Source: Nostoc sp. UHCC 0302 (GTDB lineage Bacteria; Cyanobacteriota; Cyanobacteriia; Cyanobacteriales; Nostocaceae). From it: a DNA stretch of 64,000 bases. The notes below the pieces were generated by a model. It was not told the DNA's origin. It worked only from the letters and a program-made list of their open reading frames with translations, and searched no databases. Below, piece after piece: positions 1-11,190 of this stretch; the first letter of the stretch is position 1, and each line of letters begins with the position of its first letter. The stretch is from positions 6,984,001-7,048,000 of the forward strand of contig NZ_CP151099.1 of the NCBI RefSeq assembly GCF_038096175.1, read 5' to 3'. The position numbers and the translations under genes are program-made.

Positions 1-42
1 GCAGGGATAGAGGCGCACCGCTGTGCGTCTGATTATCCGTTT

Positions 43-978
43 CTACTGATTTCGTCGCAACCACTCATCCAAGCGAGATATTTCTACTGCGCGGTTCAAC
101 ACCAATCCATTAACTTTATTCCAGCCAGAGTGAAGGGCGACAATATAATACTTGCCGTCAATGTTAGTGATAATTGCTCCTCCAGATGCACCGCCAGTAG
201 TATCGCAGTTGTGGTAAAATAAGTTATCCCTCTGGCGAAGGATGCTGCAACCTAAATGAACACCAGCAGTCATGCTTTCACCGGCGGTCAGGGCTTCGTA
301 TCCTTTTTTCTTAGGATTAGGGAAATCACCAGAGTAGCCTACTAAAGCAAATTTTTTTGTATCTCCAATTAGAGTAGAAGCTGGGAAAGATTTCCAGCCT
401 AAATATCCGTATTTCCTACCGAGGGGCTTGTCTAGTTTCAAAACAGCCCAGTCGTCTACGAAATCCTCTAAATTTCCCCGTTTGAAGTCTGTGCCGTAAT
501 AAACACTGGTTGCATAAGCCACATCCTTTTGATCCCGGACGATACCGTTAATTAAGTTCGGTAAAAATGCGATCGCTTTACTCACCTTTCCGGTTTCTGG
601 ATTAATTACACAATGAGCATTGGTTAAAACAACGTCTTCAGCAATTAACGTTCCCGTGCAACTATAACTCCCATCATCACCTGTTCCCTCAATTTTTCCA
701 ACTGCTGACCAAGGGTATTTTCGGCTAGTCATGGGAATGCGATCGTCTGAGCCAATAATTGCCCGCCGATTTCCAGGAGGTTCTTTATCTTCAGGCTGAT
801 TAAGCACTGAAGGTTCTCCCTTGGTTTGCAACTTAAATACTGCTGGATTTTGAACTTTAGTAAAGCTTGGTTTGGCTGGTTGAGATTGTGTTTGCGCTGA
901 AACTGATGCCCAAATACTCAAAGTCACGGCACTAATTGTTGCTACACAGGTAAAAATAAATTGTTTAGATTTCAACAT
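43..978 (-). CDS. Secreted trypsin-like serine protease
   Basis: A 311-residue S1-type (chymotrypsin-fold) peptidase. Residues about 8-28 form a hydrophobic Sec signal ending in ASVSA-Q, so the product should be exported. The catalytic triad is visible: His122 in TNAHC, Asp176 in DDWAVL and Ser265 in GGASGG. Paired cysteines flank the His and the Ser as usual. Residues about 30-80 are a low-complexity, probably propeptide-like stretch. Family members of this size (glutamyl endopeptidase/V8-like bacterial proteases) cleave peptide bonds extracellularly or in the periplasm; substrate is unknown. It lies just downstream of, and in the same orientation as, two TPR-CHAT genes, which may be coincidental. 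The start has a hydrophobic N-terminus immediately after the ATG, supporting the choice. Confidence 0.88.
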   Translation of the reverse strand: MLKSKQFIFTCVATISAVTLSIWASVSAQTQSQPAKPSFTKVQNPAVFKLQTKGEPSVLNQPEDKEPPGNRRAIIGSDDRIPMTSRKYPWSAVGKIEGTGDDGSYSCTGTLIAEDVVLTNAHCVINPETGKVSKAIAFLPNLINGIVRDQKDVAYATSVYYGTDFKRGNLEDFVDDWAVLKLDKPLGRKYGYLGWKSFPASTLIGDTKKFALVGYSGDFPNPKKKGYEALTAGESMTAGVHLGCSILRQRDNLFYHNCDTTGGASGGAIITNIDGKYYIVALHSGWNKVNGLVLNRAVEISRLDEWLRRNQ

Positions 979-1017
979 ACTTTTTATTAAAAATCACTGT
1001 TTTTGTATGGAATCGGG

Positions 1018-1069
1018 GACAGTTGAGAGTTGACAGTTGAGAGTTGACAGCGGGCAGTTGACAGTGGAC
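1018..1069. repeat. Short tandem repeat, 14-mer AGTTGAGAGTTGAC
   Basis: Two perfect tandem copies of AGTTGAGAGTTGAC (1021-1034 and 1035-1048) continue into degenerate CAGTTGACAGT units. This is the kind of short tandemly repeated repetitive sequence typical of heterocystous cyanobacteria, sitting between the protease gene and the first TPR-CHAT gene. Confidence 0.8.
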
Positions 1070-1103
1070 AAGGGGGACAAGGTAAGAAAAGATAACCAAT
1101 GCC

Positions 1104-4100
1104 TTATTCTCGCCATTCGCCAAGTAAGGTAAAGCCTGCCCAAGAGTAAGGATTTCGCCACTGCTCCTGTTGCCATAATTTGAGCTGTGCAGCTCTCAAG
1201 GCGGCAGATGGGGACTTATTTTGCTGTAACATTTCGCTGTAAAATTTTCGCATTAATAGGGATGTCGCCTCGTCGTCAACGCTCCATAAAGACACTACAA
1301 CCCTCGCTGCGCCTCCATACATTAGCCCTCTTGTCAACCCTACTAATCCTTCTCCCTTCACTTCCTGCCCTAATCCAGTTTCACAGGCACTTAGCACCAC
1401 TAATTCTGTTGGTAAATTAAGGTTGAAGATTTCATTCAACCGCAGAAAGCCTCTTTGGGGCTTGCCTTGTTTATCAACTAGAGATAGTACTATGCCTGAT
1501 AATTCTGGGTCATTGCTGTCTAGAAAGCCGTGAGTGGCAAAATGCAGCATTCGGTATTGGCTAAGTTGTTTGCTGGTTGCCCAGTTGTAGTTAGCATCAA
1601 AATCCAAAGCTTGCAGCTTATCTGACGACGATACTAGTTTGAGAATCTCCTGTGCCTCAGTGCGAGTGTCTTTGAGCCTTTCAATCTGGCTGCGGTTAAC
1701 ACTTCTTACTGACTGCTGGAGGGCTGACTGTTGTAGTTGAATATCAGGGTTATTAGGGGTATTTGGGGATTTGCCAGTGACGCGCTCATCTTCAGCACTG
1801 TATACCGGATCTGCAAGGATGGCTAGAGTTTTCGGTGCTTTGGTGCGTCCTTTGAGTTCTTTGCGGAGAATGGCAATCGTAGAGGCGGAAGGCAGACTAA
1901 TAATTTCATGGTTGACAACCAATGGCTGATAGACCTCTCCCCCAACCCCTCCCCTAGTAGGGGAGGGGAGTTGAACTTGCTCCCCCTTCCCTACCAGGGA
2001 AGGGGGCTGGGGGGTTAGGTCATTTAATGCTGCAAAAGGAATATATTGCAAAGCCTCATCACCAACAATTACTAAACGTTTTTGCCCCAACTTTTCAGCT
2101 ACTGGTGCAAGGATAAGTTTGCTGAGTTCGTCAGCAGCTTTAGCTGTTTCTTCAGGAGATACTCCTTGCATCCCTGGGTTTTTTAAATAGTTGTTGTATA
2201 AATTCTTTGCCGCTTTTTCTATTTGTTCGCGTCCAGGAAGTTGATAACTATTAACAGAAGTGGGTGTGACTGCCCACAAATAGCTGCGTTCTTTACCCAA
2301 AGAATACTCTAATAGCAGGGTTTCTTTATCTAGTTGCTGTTGAATTTCCTTTAAGGTGATGGGGTTAGGATACTTGAGTGCTGCATATTCAGAGTTAGTC
2401 GTGCGGATTTTTGCCTCAAGTTCTTGCTTTTGCTTGAGCAGGGTTTCAATTTCTTGTGTAGTGGCTGTTACGACTTGATCTGGTGCTTCTTTTTGACTTG
2501 CTAGTTGTGAGAGTTTTTTCTCTTTGGCATCAATACGCCATTGTAAACGCCGTTCTTCTGCTAAGAGTTTGGGGTCAACACCTTTTTTGATATCTACGTT
2601 AGCTTCTGTGAGTAGTTCTATCAAACCTCTAGCGCGGGAACGTTCGCTTGCTTGCAGTGCTAAGGCATCGTATCCTTTTGATGGGTTTTGTTGGTGTAAC
2701 TGCATCAACAGGTCAATATAAAACTCGTAATACTTCTGCACAGTTGCAAAGTAGGAAGTACGCAGTTCTCCACTGGTGACTTTACTACGTGTATCTTCAA
2801 CGATTTTAATTGTTGCTTCTATTTGGGGAAGGGCGGCGTTGAGATTACCTCTCGTGCGTTCTGTAAACGCAAGATTGTAAAATGTGTCAGCTTCACCTGT
2901 ATGATCGCCTAATCTTCTCTGCAATGCTAATTGTTGGTTGTAAGTTGCGATCGCTTGTTGGGATTGTTTTAATGAATTGTAAGCTTTACCAATATTGCCC
3001 AAAGCATTAGCTTCTGCATACCGATTCCCTAACTTCTGCAAACCAGACGCTGCTTGTTGAGAAAATGAGAGTGCTTTTTGATAATCGCCTGACGCTTGGT
3101 AGACTCTACCTAAGTAGGCAAGGGCAAGAGCTTCGGTAAAGGTATTTTTTTGTTGATGTGACAAAGAAAGCGCCTGATTGGAAGCATCAAGCGCTTTAGA
3201 ATAATCTTTTAATGATTCATAAGTCCTGATGATGCCTGCAAGTGTGGCAAATTCCTGAATAACATTTCCCTGTTCGCGTTGCAACTTCCGCGCCTGATTG
3301 AAGTACTCCAGTGCTTTGAGATAATCTTCTGTGACTCGGTAAGCATTGCCAATGTTTTCTAGGACTTGAGCTTCTTGTGTGCGATCGCCTATCTTTTTAA
3401 ATATATCCAGTGCTTGGCTAGAAGTCTCAATACTTAACTTATAGTCGCCCAATGAACTGTAAACTGTAGCAATATCTTTGAGGGTATCCGCTTCTCCAGC
3501 TTGATTATTCACCTGACGATTAAGATCCAGTCCTTGGTTGTAAGAATTGAGTGCTTGCTGATAATCGCCGAATGACTGATAAATTCCAGCGATGAGGCTC
3601 AGTGTAAAGGCTTCTCTGGCACGATCTTTTCTGGCACGCTGAAGCATAAGTGCTTGGTTTAAGGAATCCAGCGCTTTCTGCTTTTCACCCAATTGGTCAT
3701 AGACAAAGCTGATTTGGTTGAGAACAGAGGCTTCTCCATAAGGATCACCTGCTTTTTGGAAGAGCGCTCGCGCTTGATTATAGTAATCTACTGCCTTCTG
3801 AGGCTCGCCTGAGGAATTATAGGCTCCAGCGAGCGCCATAATAATAGAAGCTTGATCTTTAAGATTAAATACAAGGGCTGTTCCTGAAAGAGTTGCCTGC
3901 GCTTGCCGTTGCAATTCTAGCGCTTGGTTTAAAGAGTTAAGTACCTTTTGATGCTGACCGAAAGAGGAGTAGACTGAGGCGATATGGTTGAGAACAAGGG
4001 ATTGCCCAACCAAATCCTTCCTCGTACGTTGGATCTTCAATACCTGATTGTAAGAGTCTAAAGCCTTTTGAGGTTCACCTAATTGGGAGTATATTAAGCC

Positions 4101-4799
4101 GATCGCCTGGAGAGTGTCAGCTTGTCCATCCAGATTCTTTTGACCACGTTGAATTACAAGGGCTTGATTATAGGAATCAAGTGCCTGCTTGGTTTCGCCC
4201 AATTGAAATTGAACTCCGCCAATGCTAATCAGCGTTATTGCTTCAAAATCAGGTTTTTTGTTGGTGTGAAAGAATGACAGTGCTTGGTTGTAATATGAGA
4301 GCGCTTTTTGTTGATCACCCAAGTTGGAATAAGCACCAGCAACAGAAGAGAGCATAACAGCTTCTCCAAAACGGTCTTTGATTTCACGTCTGATAACTAG
4401 TGCTTGATTAAAATATTCCAGTGCTTTTTGGTTGTCACTCGCGACAAAGTAGAGAGTTCCGAGGGCAAAAAGTGTCGTAGCTTCCGAATTGCGATCGCCT
4501 ATTTCTCGCCAGATTTTTAGTGCTTCTTCATATTTTGCGATCGCCTGTTGCTTAGATTCTGTTGTGCCTTGCTCATACAGCTTCTTTGCTTCATCCAACA
4601 GTTGTTTTCCCTGTACAGAGGCTCCTTTTACATCCTGTTGTGTTGTTTGTGATTGTTGTACTATCTGCAATCTTGTACTTCTGGGTGTTGCTCCCACCGC
4701 ATCAAATAGCAAAACTCCAGTCAATAAAAAAGTCAAGCTGCAACAGGTAAAATTTGGTATAAAGCACCAAAAAATACACCGATACTTTAATTTATTCAT
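1104..4799 (-). CDS. TPR-CHAT domain protein (paralog 1)
   Basis: A 1231-residue protein with a hydrophobic N-terminal segment (about 10-37), roughly fifteen tandem TPR units of about 40 residues (about 60-690, recurrent motifs such as [14 protein letters not shown]), a coiled-coil linker and a C-terminal CHAT domain. CHAT is a caspase/separase-like cysteine peptidase fold; the dyad is visible as His1090 in HFATHG and Cys1139 in LSACETG. TPRs normally bind protein partners, so the likely role is ligand-gated proteolysis, probably at or outside the membrane; the target is unknown. It is followed (downstream in transcription) by a trypsin-like gene and preceded by a close paralog. A GC-rich repeat element is inserted in frame between TPR and CHAT catalytic regions (see separate entry). 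Confidence 0.9.
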   Translation of the reverse strand: MNKLKYRCIFWCFIPNFTCCSLTFLLTGVLLFDAVGATPRSTRLQIVQQSQTTQQDVKGASVQGKQLLDEAKKLYEQGTTESKQQAIAKYEEALKIWREIGDRNSEATTLFALGTLYFVASDNQKALEYFNQALVIRREIKDRFGEAVMLSSVAGAYSNLGDQQKALSYYNQALSFFHTNKKPDFEAITLISIGGVQFQLGETKQALDSYNQALVIQRGQKNLDGQADTLQAIGLIYSQLGEPQKALDSYNQVLKIQRTRKDLVGQSLVLNHIASVYSSFGQHQKVLNSLNQALELQRQAQATLSGTALVFNLKDQASIIMALAGAYNSSGEPQKAVDYYNQARALFQKAGDPYGEASVLNQISFVYDQLGEKQKALDSLNQALMLQRARKDRAREAFTLSLIAGIYQSFGDYQQALNSYNQGLDLNRQVNNQAGEADTLKDIATVYSSLGDYKLSIETSSQALDIFKKIGDRTQEAQVLENIGNAYRVTEDYLKALEYFNQARKLQREQGNVIQEFATLAGIIRTYESLKDYSKALDASNQALSLSHQQKNTFTEALALAYLGRVYQASGDYQKALSFSQQAASGLQKLGNRYAEANALGNIGKAYNSLKQSQQAIATYNQQLALQRRLGDHTGEADTFYNLAFTERTRGNLNAALPQIEATIKIVEDTRSKVTSGELRTSYFATVQKYYEFYIDLLMQLHQQNPSKGYDALALQASERSRARGLIELLTEANVDIKKGVDPKLLAEERRLQWRIDAKEKKLSQLASQKEAPDQVVTATTQEIETLLKQKQELEAKIRTTNSEYAALKYPNPITLKEIQQQLDKETLLLEYSLGKERSYLWAVTPTSVNSYQLPGREQIEKAAKNLYNNYLKNPGMQGVSPEETAKAADELSKLILAPVAEKLGQKRLVIVGDEALQYIPFAALNDLTPQPPSLVGKGEQVQLPSPTRGGVGGEVYQPLVVNHEIISLPSASTIAILRKELKGRTKAPKTLAILADPVYSAEDERVTGKSPNTPNNPDIQLQQSALQQSVRSVNRSQIERLKDTRTEAQEILKLVSSSDKLQALDFDANYNWATSKQLSQYRMLHFATHGFLDSNDPELSGIVLSLVDKQGKPQRGFLRLNEIFNLNLPTELVVLSACETGLGQEVKGEGLVGLTRGLMYGGAARVVVSLWSVDDEATSLLMRKFYSEMLQQNKSPSAALRAAQLKLWQQEQWRNPYSWAGFTLLGEWRE
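1930..2022. repeat. Dispersed double-hairpin repeat inside the TPR-CHAT gene
   Basis: Two adjacent near-perfect hairpins: CCCCTCCCCTA (1946-1956) pairs with TAGGGGAGGGG (1958-1968), and CCCCCTTCCCT (1982-1992) pairs with AGGGAAGGGGG (1996-2006). Similar GC-rich hairpins occur in non-coding DNA elsewhere in this window (about 33.9 kb, 36.8 kb). Here the element is read through in frame as a Pro/Gly-rich insertion in the CHAT region. Confidence 0.85.
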
Positions 4800-5050
4800 T
4801 CTTAAGCATTAACAAATAATAAACAAAAATAATTACGCAGACAAGAATGCTGCTAATAATAAATTATTCAGCTTTTATCAGCAATATTGCTGAAATTTTA
4901 TTGTTATTTTATGCATTTTTTAGACAATATTCGCTTTGGTTTCTGTTTTTGTAACATTGTTTTCTAAACAAAGAGGATTTGGGCATTGGATATTGGTTAT
5001 CCTTCCTTGCTTTGTCCCCCTTGTCCTCCTTGTCTCCTTGTCTCCAATCC

Positions 5051-8000
5051 CTATTCCCGCCATTCCCCAAGTAAGGTAAAACCTGCCCAAGAATAAGGAT
5101 CACGCCACTGTTCCTGTTGCCATAATTGGAGTTGTGCGGCTCTGAGGGCGGCGGCTGGAGATAACCCACGCTGCAACATTTGGTTGTAAAATTTCTGCAT
5201 TAACAACGATGTCGCCTCATCATCAACATTCCATAAAGACACTACAACCCTAGCTGTACCTGCATACATTAATCCTCTTGTCAATCCTACTAATCCTTCT
5301 CCCTTCACTTCTTTACCCAGCCCAGTTTTACAAGCACTTAGAACTACTAACTCTGCGGGTAAGTTGAGATTGAAGATATCATCGAGTCGCAGAAGACCTC
5401 TCTGGGGTCTGCCTTGTTTGTCAACCAGAGAAAGCACTATCCCAGATAATTCTGGGTCGTTGCTGTCAACCAAGCCGTGGGTAGCAAAGTGAACTATGCG
5501 GTATTGACTTAGTTGTTTACTAGTTGCCCAGTTGTAATTAGCATCAAAATCCAAAGCTTGTAGCTCATCTGATGACGGCACTAGTTTGAGAATCTCCTGC
5601 GCTTCAGTACGAGTGCCTTTGAGCCGTTCCATATTGCCGAGGTTGATATTGCTAACAGACCGCTTCAGGGCAGAGGCTTGTAGTTGAATGTCGGGGTCAT
5701 TGGTAATATTTGATGGTTTGATAGAAACTCTCTCATCCTCAGCACTGAATACCGGGTCAGCAAGGACAGCGAGATTTTTCGGTGCTTTGGTGCGTCCTTT
5801 GAGTTCTTTGCGGAGAATGGCAATAGTAGAGGCGGAAGGCAGATTAATAATTTCATGATTGACTACCAATGGCTGATAGACCTCTCCCCCAACCCCTCCC
5901 CTAGTAGGGGAGGGGAGTTGAACTTGCTCCCCCTTCCCTACCAGGGAAGGGGGGGTTAGGTCATTTAATGCTGCAAAAGGAATATATTGCAAAGCCTCAT
6001 CACCAACAATTAATAGGCGTTTCTGCCCCAACTTCTCAGCTACGGGTGCAAGGATAAGCTTACTGAGTTCCTCAGTAGGTTGAGCTGTTGCTTCACCAGA
6101 TACTCTCTGCATTCTGCGGTTTTTTAAGTAGCTGTATAAATTCTTTGCCACTTTTTCTATTTGTTCGCGTCCAGGAAGTTCATAACTATTGAGAGAATTG
6201 GGTGTAACTGCCCACAGATAGCTGCGTTCTTTGCCCAAAGAATACTCTAATAGCAGGGTATCTTTATCTAGTTGCTGCTGAATTTCTTTTAAGGTGATGG
6301 GGTCAGGATACTTTAGTGCGGCGTACTCAGGATTTTGGCTGCGAATTTTTATCTTGAGCTGTTGCTGCTGATTCAGGAGGTTTTTAATTTCTTCGGTCAG
6401 GTCTGTTAATTGTTTGGGAGTACTATCTTGATTGGCTAGCTGTGAAAGTTTTTTCTCTTTGGCATCGATGCGCCATTGCAAATTGGTTTCTTCTGCTAGT
6501 AGCTTCGTGTCAACGTCTTTTTTAATATCTACATTGGCTTCTGTTAACAGTTCTACCAAACCTCTGGCGCGAGAACGTTCACTTGCTTGCAGTGCTAACG
6601 CATCGTATCCTTTTGATGGGTTTTGCTTGTGTAATTGCATCAACAGGTCAATGTAGAACTCGTAATACTTCTGCACAGTTGCAAAGTAGGAAGTACGCAG
6701 TTCTTCGCTGGTGACTTTGCTACGTGTATCCTCAACGATTTTAATTGTTGCTTCTATTTGGGGAAGAGCGGCGTTGAGATTACCTCTAGTGCGTTCTGTA
6801 ACCGCAAGATTATACAATGCGTCAGCTTCACCTGTACGATCGCCTAACCTTCTCTGCAATATTAATTGTTGATTGTAAGTTGCGATCGCTTGTTGGGATT
6901 GTTTTAATGAATTGTAAGTATCGCCAATATTACCTAAAACCTTAGCTGCTGCATCTCGACGCCCAAACTTCTGCATTCCAGCTACAGCCTGTTGAGAGAA
7001 TGACAGTGCTTTTTGATAATCACCCGACGCTTGGTATATCCTACCTAAAAACGCCAGGGCAGAGGCTTCGGTAAAACTGCTTTTTTGTTGGCGTGCTAAT
7101 AAAAGCGCTTGGTTTGCAGCCTCAAGTGCTTTCGGATAATCCTTTAATGACTCATAAGCCCTAATAACGCCTGTAAGTGTGCCGAATTCTTGAAAAACAG
7201 CCCCTTGTTCACGCCATAATTTCAGCGCTTGGTTGTAATTATCTAAAGCTTTGGGATAATCTTCCGTGACTCGGTAAACGCTGCCAATGCTGTCTAAAGT
7301 TTGAGCTTCTTGGCCGCGATCGCCTATGCTCTTAAATATCGTTAGTGCTTGATTATAAGTTTCAACACTTAAAGTATAATCACCCAGTGAACTGTATACT
7401 AAAGCGATACCCTTGAGTATAGATGCTTCTGTGGAGCGATCGCCAACCTGACGGCATAAATCCAGTGCTTGATTGTATGAGTTGAGCGCTTGCTGATAAT
7501 CCCCCAATGATTGATAAATTCCTGCGATGTTACTGAGGGTGAAGGCTTTTCTCGCGCGATTTTGATTAGCGCTTTGAAGCACAAGTGCTTGGTTCAAAGA
7601 ATCGAGGGCTTTTTGCTTTTCGCCCAAAGATTCGTAGACAAAGCTAATTTGGTTGAGAACTTCAGCTTCTGCATTGCGATTACCCAATTTTTGCAAGAGC
7701 GATCGCGTTTGGTTATAGTAATCTAAAGCCTTCTGAGATTCCCCTAATGCATTATAGGTTCCAGCAATCACCATCAGAGTAGAAGCTTGCTGAGTCAGGT
7801 TCAACGCCAGGGCTGTTCCAGATAAATTTCTTTGGGCTTGGCGTTGTAGTTCCAGCGCTTGGTTTAAAAACACAAGTGTTTTTTGATTTTCGCCTAAAGA
7901 CAAATAGACTGCACCAATGAAGGTTAGGTTATTAGCTTGTCCAACTAAATCCTTCCTAGTGCGTTGGATTTCTAAAGCCTGATTTAAGGAGTTTAATGCT

Positions 8001-8488
8001 TTTTGTGGTTCGCCCAATTCGGTGTAGATTCTGCCGATAGTGTTGAGAGTATCAGCTTGTCCAATCAAATCTTTCTCAGCAACTTGAATATTTAGAGTTT
8101 GATTGTATGATTCGATTGCCTTTTTCGTCTCGCCTAATTGAAAGTAGAGGCTGCCAATTCTTTGTAATATCGTAGTTGTCAAATTGTGCTCGCCGATTTC
8201 TTGCCAGATTTTAACTGCTTGTTGATATTTTGCGATCGCCTGTCGTTTAGATTCTACCGTGCCTTGCTCATCAAGTTTTTGCGCTTGTGTCAACAGTTCC
8301 CGCGCCGAGGCTCGTTTTGCATCTTGCGTTGTTACTGACTGTTGTGCTATCTGCCATCTTGCATTTCTCGGTATTGCCCCAACTGCATCAGACAGCAAAA
8401 CCACAGTTAGCAAAAAAGTTAAGCTGTAGCGGGAAAAACTGGCTAGCAAACACCATAAAATCCGCTGCGACTTGTGGTTTATCCTCAT
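5051..8488 (-). CDS. TPR-CHAT domain protein (paralog 2)
   Basis: A 1145-residue paralog of the neighbouring 1231-residue protein, nearly identical over the last 150 residues. Order: hydrophobic N-terminal segment (about 10-38), about thirteen TPR units (60-600), coiled-coil linker, CHAT cysteine-peptidase domain. The dyad His1004 (HFATHG) and Cys1053 (LSACKTG) is intact. Compared with paralog 1 it lacks about two TPR units and carries a 6-bp shorter version of the in-frame repeat (5881-5962). The two genes clearly arose by tandem duplication; differing TPR number with a conserved protease suggests diversified ligand recognition. Exported or membrane-anchored location is inferred from the N-terminus only. 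Confidence 0.9.
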   Translation of the reverse strand: MRINHKSQRILWCLLASFSRYSLTFLLTVVLLSDAVGAIPRNARWQIAQQSVTTQDAKRASARELLTQAQKLDEQGTVESKRQAIAKYQQAVKIWQEIGEHNLTTTILQRIGSLYFQLGETKKAIESYNQTLNIQVAEKDLIGQADTLNTIGRIYTELGEPQKALNSLNQALEIQRTRKDLVGQANNLTFIGAVYLSLGENQKTLVFLNQALELQRQAQRNLSGTALALNLTQQASTLMVIAGTYNALGESQKALDYYNQTRSLLQKLGNRNAEAEVLNQISFVYESLGEKQKALDSLNQALVLQSANQNRARKAFTLSNIAGIYQSLGDYQQALNSYNQALDLCRQVGDRSTEASILKGIALVYSSLGDYTLSVETYNQALTIFKSIGDRGQEAQTLDSIGSVYRVTEDYPKALDNYNQALKLWREQGAVFQEFGTLTGVIRAYESLKDYPKALEAANQALLLARQQKSSFTEASALAFLGRIYQASGDYQKALSFSQQAVAGMQKFGRRDAAAKVLGNIGDTYNSLKQSQQAIATYNQQLILQRRLGDRTGEADALYNLAVTERTRGNLNAALPQIEATIKIVEDTRSKVTSEELRTSYFATVQKYYEFYIDLLMQLHKQNPSKGYDALALQASERSRARGLVELLTEANVDIKKDVDTKLLAEETNLQWRIDAKEKKLSQLANQDSTPKQLTDLTEEIKNLLNQQQQLKIKIRSQNPEYAALKYPDPITLKEIQQQLDKDTLLLEYSLGKERSYLWAVTPNSLNSYELPGREQIEKVAKNLYSYLKNRRMQRVSGEATAQPTEELSKLILAPVAEKLGQKRLLIVGDEALQYIPFAALNDLTPPSLVGKGEQVQLPSPTRGGVGGEVYQPLVVNHEIINLPSASTIAILRKELKGRTKAPKNLAVLADPVFSAEDERVSIKPSNITNDPDIQLQASALKRSVSNINLGNMERLKGTRTEAQEILKLVPSSDELQALDFDANYNWATSKQLSQYRIVHFATHGLVDSNDPELSGIVLSLVDKQGRPQRGLLRLDDIFNLNLPAELVVLSACKTGLGKEVKGEGLVGLTRGLMYAGTARVVVSLWNVDDEATSLLMQKFYNQMLQRGLSPAAALRAAQLQLWQQEQWRDPYSWAGFTLLGEWRE
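5881..5962. repeat. Second copy of the in-frame GC-rich hairpin repeat
   Basis: Same element as at 1930-2022 at the homologous position of paralog 2: CCCCTCCCCTAGTAGGGG hairpin, then CCCCCTTCCCT/AGGGAAGGGGG. It lacks six bases (GCTGGG-like) at the end, removing two codons without breaking the frame. Confidence 0.85.
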
Positions 8489-8691
8489 TCTTCCTCAACC
8501 CACGATTTAGTTACAGTCAGAATTACGCCGAGACGAATCCTGCTATTTGTAGATTATGTTCTGTTCAGCGCAGTTGGGGAAAATGTATTGTTATTTTACG
8601 AGTTATATTATTGTGGCTTGGGTTGAGAGGTTGCGATCGCTAAATTTTAGTAATATGCAGGCAATGGTTAGAACAGCGCCGAGGGAAAAAT

Positions 8692-9375
8692 ATGACTAAG
8701 CTGATCTTAATTACTGGTGTTAGTCGGGGTTTAGGTTATGCTATGACCGAGCAGTTTATCCATCAAGGGCATACTGTCATTGGTTGCGCTCGTTCTCAAA
8801 AAGCAGTAGACAAATTACGCCAGAAGTTTGGCTCACCTCACAGTTTTTCTGCTGTAGATGTTGCAGATAATCAACAAGTTAAAGCTTGGGCGGAACGTTT
8901 ACTCAGCGAATACGAAGCACCAGATATTTTGATTAACAATGCAGCAATCATTAATAACTTAGCGCCTCTGTGGCAGATTCCAATATCAGAAATTTCACAA
9001 CTGATTGATATCAACATTAAAGGAGTTATTCATATAATTCACCACTTTGTTCCGGCTATGGTAGAGAAGAAAAGTGGCATTATTGTTAACTTTAGCTCAG
9101 GCTGGGGACGTTCTACTTCTGAGATGGTGGCATCTTATTGCGCTTCCAAGTGGGCGATAGAAGGGTTGACTCGTTCGTTAGCACAGGAACTGCCTAGGGG
9201 AATGGCTGCTATTCCTCTCAATCCTGGAATCATTCATACTGATATGTTAGATATTTGCTTTGGGGAAGAAGCTGCTGATTACACACCCGTTTTTGATTGG
9301 GTATTGAAAGCTGTTCCCTTCATACTTAACTTAAAATCCACAGATAATGGAATTCCTTTAACTGTTCCTACATAA
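8692..9375 (+). CDS. Short-chain dehydrogenase/reductase
   Basis: A 227-residue SDR with a Rossmann nucleotide-binding motif TGVSRGLG at residues 8-15, NNAA at 82-85, catalytic Ser135/136, Tyr149 and Lys153 (YCASK). Classical SDRs reduce or oxidise carbonyl/alcohol groups with NAD(P)(H); the substrate cannot be read from the sequence. The PG motif after the active site (NPGIIHTDM) is present. Slightly shorter than the usual 240-250 residues, with an unremarkable C-terminus. It stands alone between the TPR-CHAT genes and a non-coding gap. Confidence 0.85.
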   Translation: MTKLILITGVSRGLGYAMTEQFIHQGHTVIGCARSQKAVDKLRQKFGSPHSFSAVDVADNQQVKAWAERLLSEYEAPDILINNAAIINNLAPLWQIPISEISQLIDINIKGVIHIIHHFVPAMVEKKSGIIVNFSSGWGRSTSEMVASYCASKWAIEGLTRSLAQELPRGMAAIPLNPGIIHTDMLDICFGEEAADYTPVFDWVLKAVPFILNLKSTDNGIPLTVPT

Positions 9376-9452
9376 GAGACTTCCAAAAATAACATAATTA
9401 TCTAACTGTAATAGATAAGCGAGTACAGTATAGTGAAGCTTTCTGTGAAGTT

Positions 9453-9555
9453 ATACCAATTTGAAAAAAGAATGTGACAAATAGACCATCCGTAGAGACG
9501 CGATTCATCGCGTCTTCATCCAAGGATGTGTTGTAATCATTAATTGAATTGGTAT
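9453..9555. mobile_element. MITE-like element with ATACCAATT inverted ends
   Basis: Ends are ATACCAATT (9453-9461) and AATTGGTAT (9547-9555), a perfect 9-bp inverted repeat. Inside is a hairpin GACGCGAT (9497-9504) / ATCGCGTC (9507-9514). No coding potential. A second element of the same design is at 48615-48718. Confidence 0.55.
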
Positions 9556-9829
9556 TATGTTGGCTTTTGAGAAAAGAAGCTCAGTTATTGTGTGATTGGG
9601 TAATATATTTTCATAAAAGTAAGGATGTTCAATTTTCTGCATTTACAAACACTCAGACTTCAAGTTTAAAAGAGTCTTCATGCATTGCCTGCTTGTAATC
9701 TTGTTAGTTTCTAATGGTCACTTGTTACCAAACTAAACATAATCGCTTTTATCAAGCAAACAGCATTCTAATTTCTCAACTATCTTGATAATTAAAAGTA
9801 GAAAGCTTTACACGTTCTATAATATTTAT

Positions 9830-9979
9830 TCATAATGCTTTGGCTAAAATAGTAGCAATTGTTGCTGATAGAAGCAATTGCTCGCGGTAATATTCCCGTA
9901 TTTCCTCAAATAAAATCTTAAGAACTCCTGGCTCTAAGCAGACACCTAAGTCTTCATAGATTAGACAAGTAGGTTGTTC
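9830..9979 (-). pseudogene. Possible C-terminal gene remnant, about 49 codons
   Basis: On the minus strand an open frame without a usual start codon ends with TGA at 9830-9832. Its translation has protein-like composition (e.g. LEPGVLKILFEEIREYY) and is bounded upstream by TAA. It looks like the tail of a decayed gene, although a non-standard start cannot be excluded. I do not recognise the family. Confidence 0.3.
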
Positions 9980-9992
9980 TTAGGATACTCAT

Positions 9993-10319
9993 GTGCAAAA
10001 ATCCAATAGAAGGCAAATGACGATAAAAAGCTTCCAGAAACTAGTAGCATTGGCAAATGAACACGGAATTAATTGCCACGCAACACCAGAAGAATGTTTA
10101 ATTGCATCTTTACCTGGATACGACGATTTTTTATTAGCTTTTACTTGGTCTGGAGCAATTGAAGGAGAACCACCAGAGCATGAATTAATAGCAATTAGTG
10201 TACAGGACATTACAAAAGAAATTACAGTAGCAGCTTGGCAGATTCCTACTTATTTGTTTGGTAACGTTTTAAGGCAAGCACAAATGCTTGTAGCTGCTCA
10301 TCAAGATTTTATTCAATAA
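9993..10319 (+). CDS. Hypothetical small protein
   Basis: A 108-residue protein read from GTG at 9993; an ATG at 10017 would give 100 residues starting MTIKSFQKL. It is acidic, soluble and lacks signal peptide or membrane segment. The sequence looks genuinely protein-like (mixed alpha/beta, e.g. LAFTWSGAIEGEPPEHELIA), with Trp and Cys residues but no recognised motif. Small proteins of this type recur in Nostocales genomes as unknowns. No operon partner; about 470 bp separate it from the next gene. Confidence 0.55.
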   Translation: MQKSNRRQMTIKSFQKLVALANEHGINCHATPEECLIASLPGYDDFLLAFTWSGAIEGEPPEHELIAISVQDITKEITVAAWQIPTYLFGNVLRQAQMLVAAHQDFIQ

Positions 10320-10788
10320 AATGAATCGATATCTGCGTACTAGGAAAAAGATTAGTTTTGATAAAATTAATATCCTAGTACGTAATAATTCAAAATTTAT
10401 TAGTTATAAAATTAGAATTAATAAACTAGATGATTACTAATTTATTAATAAAGTTTTTCCCTAATTCCCTAAATAATCTAAATATTCTAACTATCCTAAC
10501 CTGATATTTGTGGCTGCTGACGGCTAATGCCTTTATTCTGCTGTATACAGAGTTTTTCAGATTCATAGACCAGTTTACTTCAATTCTAAAATCAATTTTT
10601 AATTAAAGCTTAACTTCATTTTAATTAAATTATAAATTAACACAATCATACAAAATTTTCATTAATTGAATAGGCAGACATTTGATTATTTTGTATTAAA
10701 TCTATTAGAGATATGCCTAAAGATAGATACTGTTTCTTGTAAAGAAGATTACATTCGTAACGAAATGTAAATAAGTTAATCAAAACAT
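10320..10788. other. AT-rich upstream region of the fasciclin gene
   Basis: Nearly 470 bp of AT-rich sequence with runs of TTAATTA type. The only structure I can support is the imperfect palindrome at 10749-10770 near the downstream ATG. Confidence 0.5.
10749..10770. promoter_or_regulatory. Imperfect palindrome before the fasciclin gene
   Basis: TTACATTCG and CGAAATGTAA face each other across TAA, 18 bp before the ATG. It could be an operator or a 5'-UTR hairpin; no known regulator motif is recognised. Confidence 0.4.
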
Positions 10789-11190
10789 ATGGCTGATATT
10801 GTTGATACTGCTGTAAGCGCTGGCTCTTTTAACACTTTAGTTGCTGCTGTCAAAGCTGCTGGTCTTGTGGATACCCTCAAAGGCCCTGGCCCATTCACCG
10901 TTTTTGCACCTACTGATGAAGCATTTAATAAGCTTCCAGCAGGAACAGTTGACGCTTTACTCAAGGACATTCCAAAGCTCAAGAAAATCCTGACTTATCA
11001 TGTAGTTTCAGGTAAAGTATTAGCTGCTGATGTAGTTAAGCTGAAATCAGCTACTACTGTTGAAGGATCTGATGTAAAAATTGACGCTTCTAATGGTGTC
11101 AAAATAAATGATGCGACTGTTGCAACACCAGATGTTGCTGCTGATAACGGTGTTATCCACGTCATCGATACAGTATTGATTCCTGCATAA
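10789..11190 (+). CDS. Single fasciclin (FAS1) domain protein
   Basis: A 133-residue protein that is a single complete FAS1 domain. The H1 box is visible as [17 protein letters not shown] (about residues 34-50) and the H2 box as [13 protein letters not shown] at the C-terminus. FAS1 domains are adhesion/ligand-binding modules; cyanobacterial single-domain forms are common. No signal peptide is visible: the N-terminus [14 protein letters not shown] enters the domain directly, so the protein may be cytoplasmic or exported by another route. Monocistronic, followed by a hairpin. Confidence 0.92.
   Translation: MADIVDTAVSAGSFNTLVAAVKAAGLVDTLKGPGPFTVFAPTDEAFNKLPAGTVDALLKDIPKLKKILTYHVVSGKVLAADVVKLKSATTVEGSDVKIDASNGVKINDATVATPDVAADNGVIHVIDTVLIPA

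Larger units (their letters stand above)
9376..9992. other. Gene-poor interval
   Basis: About 0.6 kb of AT-rich DNA after the SDR gene. It holds the MITE-like element and the possible minus-strand gene tail listed separately; otherwise I see no gene, RNA or clear promoter. Confidence 0.6.

Noticed and set aside
4909-5169. 86-codon minus-strand frame at the end of paralog 2
   Set aside because: Overlaps the CHAT C-terminus in a different frame and includes repeat-derived sequence.
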